Assembly: GCF_000283155.1 (NCBI RefSeq)
Contig: NW_004454159.1
Coordinates: 21,583,747 to 21,647,746, forward strand
Source of the DNA: Ceratotherium simum simum
Taxonomy: Eukaryota; Chordata; Mammalia; Perissodactyla; Rhinocerotidae
DNA length: 64,000 nt
Direction: 5' to 3'
Shown: one piece after another, positions 60,890-64,000 of the stretch
Layout: every line of letters starts with the position of its first letter
Numbering within the stretch: position 1 is the first letter of the stretch
Position numbers and translations under genes: made by a program
The notes under the pieces: model-generated
What the model saw: only the letters and a program-made list of their open reading frames with translations
Told to the model about the DNA's origin: nothing
Databases searched by the model: none

Positions 60890-61000
60890 GGGAGTTAAGG
60901 TGTCTGCTCGAGGTCACGTAGCTCAGACCCAGTGAGAGCTGGAACTCAGGCCCTGTGAACATCACCAAATGCCTTCCAGTAGGCCACCTCCTCTGAAGCA
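60890..61000 (-). repeat. MIR fragment
   Basis: Landmarks: gctcgaggtcacgtagctca, agagctggaactcaggccc. Confidence 0.6.
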
Positions 61001-61177
61001 CACCTTGATTTCTTAGCGGCTAATTACACACTGCAGTTTACACACAGTGTAAAACCTTCTGCCTTTTTGGCTGCTTCCTTACACTTGGCCAGGTGGACTC
61101 CCAAAATACAGAAAAGACCAAAGTCATGGGAATCCATTTTGCTGTCTGTTAGTAGTTCTTTAATATTTATATCTGTC

Positions 61178-61258
61178 TTTATCTATCTACCTACCCATCT
61201 ACCTATTATCAATCAATCAATCTATCTATCTATCTAACTATGGGGGGGGAGGGGGCAG
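61178..61258. repeat. (TATC)n tract then G-rich run
   Basis: Interrupted atct/acct/aatc units to about 61238, followed by gggggggagggggcagg at about 61242-61258. Confidence 0.85.
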
Positions 61259-61489
61259 GTTAAGGAAGGAGATTGGAAATGCCCAGAGATTAGCCAAGGC
61301 GTAGCAGGAATGAATGTAAGGTTGAGACTAGAATTAACACAGAAACAGACGAGACCAGGTGTAAAACTGAAGCAGAAAAGATGCCAGTCTTACTTAAGAG
61401 TAGCCAAGACAAGGGAAGAGGCAGGAAGGGAAGCGGACGACCCCAGGAGTAAGGCAGAGAAAGGTGGAGCCTGGTATTTTGTTTCTTAA

Positions 61490-61665
61490 AGTGTAGTTCC
61501 AGGACCACGTGGGACATTTGTTAAGAAAATAGATTCCTGGGCCCCAGTGCAGAACTACTGAATCTGAATCTTTTAGGGGCAGGTCCCCAGACTGAATTTT
61601 ACTTGGCTCCCTGCACCTGGAGATTCTTATGTATGCTAGAGTTTAAGAATTACTGAGCTAGAGGG
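61490..61665 (+). mobile_element. MER5A-like hAT DNA transposon
   Basis: Landmarks: taaagtgtagttccaggacc, gattcctgggccccagtgc, actgaatctgaatcttttag, ccctgcacctggagattctt, tttaagaattactgagct. Confidence 0.8.
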
Positions 61666-61689
61666 AAAAATATCACTTAAAATATAGAT

Positions 61690-61835
61690 TTTTTTTTAAA
61701 TTGTGGTAAAATACAGATAACATAAAAGTTACCATTTTAACCAGTTTAGTTAAGTATATTCACATTGTTGTGCAACCAATCTCCAGAACTTTTTCACCTT
61801 GCAAAATTGAAACGCTATACCCATTATAGATTACT
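61690..61835 (-). repeat. L1-derived fragment
   Basis: Landmarks: attgtggtaaaatacagata, aaagttaccattttaaccag, attcacattgttgtgcaacc, aatctccagaactttttcac. A well-known mammalian L1 segment; the orientation call is tentative. Confidence 0.65.
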
Positions 61836-61839
61836 ATTC

Positions 61840-64000
61840 TTACTGTTTAATTGTTTAATAGCTTTGCTAACACTCGGCTAGCTATCTTGGATTTGGAAAT
61901 ACGTAGCCCGTGGAGCACAGACACCACTGTAGGAGTCCAGGTTTATGGAACAGGTCTAAGCTGAATTGTTTGTCAAATACTTTGAATATCACCCCTGCTT
62001 AAAATACCAAGTAAAAACACCAGACACCATAATAGAAATGATTAATATGAAATATATATTACAAAAAAATAATAATTTTGGTCTAAATTTTTGTTCTTTA
62101 TGACTTGTTTTGGTATTTATGTTTACTTTTTCATCTAAAGTTTTCTAACTGTAGACTATCATTTGGAAATCTTGCTTTTCATAAGGTCGATATTGACACA
62201 TTCAGAATTTGCATAGTGTACTATTATGCCAGGATTCACTGGTACACACACAGCTGCACACACATTTTTATGAACAGTGGTAAATGTGCCACTGTTGATT
62301 TGTTGTCATTTAATATTTATGAACAGACCACAATATGCTAGGCATTGAGATATTTTTCTATTTAGAATTCAATATCCAGTGTCAAACCTACCTAATGAAT
62401 TGCTCCCTGATTTGAAGTCCATGGTAAGAGACTTTCAGGTTTAGGGTTTCCTTGTGATTTTTCTAGATGTTACTAAGTCATTCCCCCTACACTTTCATAT
62501 TGCAAGTCAGTTCTCTGTTGTGAGGAGTGAGAGTGATCTTTTCACTTGCTGAAATCATGTACATCTAGGAAATGTTCTTTATGTGCCAAATATTTGTAAG
62601 CTATGCTTGTTGCCCTCCATTAGAAATGTAGTTTTAAAAATTAAAACCATCCAATGATTTTTGTTTACATCCATGTTGTATGGTATCCCTTTAATACCTA
62701 ATCTTTTCTTACTTGTAAGTAGTGCTAAATAAGTTTGCATCTAAATATTATTTAAGCCTGATTTTGTAGTAAGTAATTAAATCCAAACTGTGTGTCATGG
62801 TCTACTGTGTACAATTTACTGTTTTAACAGACTAACGATGAGATTCTTTAGAACAATGTGCAAAGTCCACTAGAGACTTAAAAATTACTATTAAAATTCC
62901 AATTGAAAAAGGGAAAATCACTTTTGTGTAACAAAAGTGATAAATATTCTCTCTAATTTGCATAAAACTCCAATACGACTCTCTTTTACACATGGAGAAA
63001 TAGAGGTACAAAGAAATTAAGGAGTTTCCCTAAAGTCTCACATACAGCTAGATAAATTTATGAGCCTTCCTATTTAGAAAAGCATTTCAAAGAAATTTGA
63101 TCTTTTTTTGTTATCACCTTCATGTATAAAGAGGAAAACAGAAAATTTTTCCTTCCTCTCTGAGGACCATTAAAATCTCACTATAGACCCCAGAAAGGCT
63201 CTGGTCTTATTCAAGACGTGCTATAAAATATATGAAAATATTGGGAGAAATGTTCCTATAATATCAGTAGGGTCTGCAGACTGTCAATAAAATTTCCCAC
63301 CAGGAAAGATACAAAGAGGGGAGGATGGGACTACAAACAAAATCAAAATCTATTCATGGGTGAGCCAAATTTAAACATTTGTGGGAGATCCCGTGAAAAC
63401 ATTGCCATTGATTGTTGCTTTAAAAATGTGTTTTGCACTACAAGCAGATAGTGCAAATATCTTTTACCAAAACTGCGATTCAATGAAATAAATGTGTATT
63501 GTATTATACAGTCATCTCTCAAAAGGCCATTATAAAAATCAACAGTGGTTATCACTGTTTCTACCTTTATACAGTTTAAATTTCTTATGATGAGCATTAA
63601 TCATTTTTAATAGAAAAGTTTATTTCCACCAACTGAAAGCTTAATAATGAGATTTTCCACTTTGTGGATTATCCAGGTCAAATTTTAAATTGCAATTAAT
63701 TGCAATAAATTGAAATTAAGTGCTTTCCTCAGTAGCCCAATATTTTTCAGGATTCTTTCCCCCAGGAACTATTTGTGCATTTTTATATATCACAAATGAA
63801 TTTTAATATTAGTTTGCACAAATACAACAGGTTCCAAAAGCACTGTATTTTAACCTAGGATTTGTTTATGGGCTATCTACCATTTTGGAGTTTGCATGGA
63901 TATCTGAGATGCTGTTACTTTTGTGATAACATTAATATTCCCAAGTGTGCTAACAACACTTAGGTTTGGTGCTTTACAAGACACTGAAAACATGACTTGA
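61840..64000. other. AT-rich, repeat-poor right end
   Basis: Apart from a small MIR-like scrap at about 63000-63070 (reversed: agaggtacaaagaaattaag, ctaaagtctcacatacagct) no element was recognised. The upstream PR/SET exon was not found here. Confidence 0.45.
62917..62941. repeat. Small perfect inverted repeat, 10 bp arms, 5 nt loop
   Basis: atcacttttg (62917-62926), loop tgtaa, caaaagtgat (62932-62941). Confidence 0.95.

Larger units (their letters stand above)
18141..64000 (-). other. PRDM6: PRDM6 long intron, partial (at least 45.9 kb)
   Basis: Runs from the acceptor at 18142-18141 to the right edge without a recognisable upstream PR/SET exon. Large introns in the middle of the SET-coding region are compatible with the roughly 100 kb span remembered for human PRDM6. 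Contents are listed individually; most is unique or anciently repetitive AT-rich DNA. Confidence 0.8.

Noticed and set aside
1..64000. CRISPR arrays, operons, phage or other prokaryotic systems
   Set aside because: No regularly spaced direct repeats of suitable length and no dense coding; the window is plainly mammalian intronic DNA.

Overview
This is a vertebrate nuclear genome window, almost certainly from a horse-like perissodactyl. Seven copies of the ERE family (equine repetitive elements, tRNA-derived SINEs typical of Equus and relatives) are spread across it. They sit on a background of older mammalian MIR, L2, L1M and MER5 fragments, and there is no bacterial-style gene packing. Genus-level assignment (Equus) is inferred from the SINEs only.

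One gene is recognisable: PRDM6, on the minus strand. Three consecutive internal coding exons are present. Positions 18140..18013 and 14513..14389 encode the C-terminal half of the PR/SET domain. Positions 2606..2264 encode the linker and the first zinc finger. All have canonical AG/GT splice sites, and the exon phases join exactly (2 to 1, then 1 to 2). The remaining finger exons must lie left of position 1. The first part of the PR/SET domain and the 5' end must lie right of position 64000. So the whole window is the interior of one transcription unit: a partial 3' intron (1-2263), an 11.8 kb intron (2607-14388), a 3.5 kb intron (14514-18012) and at least 45.9 kb of a very long upstream intron (18141-64000).

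The 2607-14388 intron holds a 100-N assembly gap in a G-rich tract, a cluster of MIRs, two EREs, a long L2 carrying a nested L1 tail, and a second long L2. The 14514-18012 intron has no repeat I can recognise. The long intron is a patchwork of EREs, MIRs, L2/L1 fragments and microsatellites, separated by repeat-poor blocks (27-30.6 kb, about 40.6-44.1 kb, 46-50.4 kb, 61.9-64 kb). These blocks are the most plausible places for cis-regulatory DNA, though I cannot show conservation from one sequence.

I found no new gene, CRISPR array or prokaryote-type mobile system. The least explained structures are two perfect short-loop inverted repeats (17 bp arms at 25153-25193, 15 bp arms at 57576-57612), a smaller one at 62917-62941, and a three-unit tandem repeat of 17-19 bp at 7161-7213. 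Repeat boundaries without target-site duplications are approximate, because they come from reading against remembered consensus sequences.
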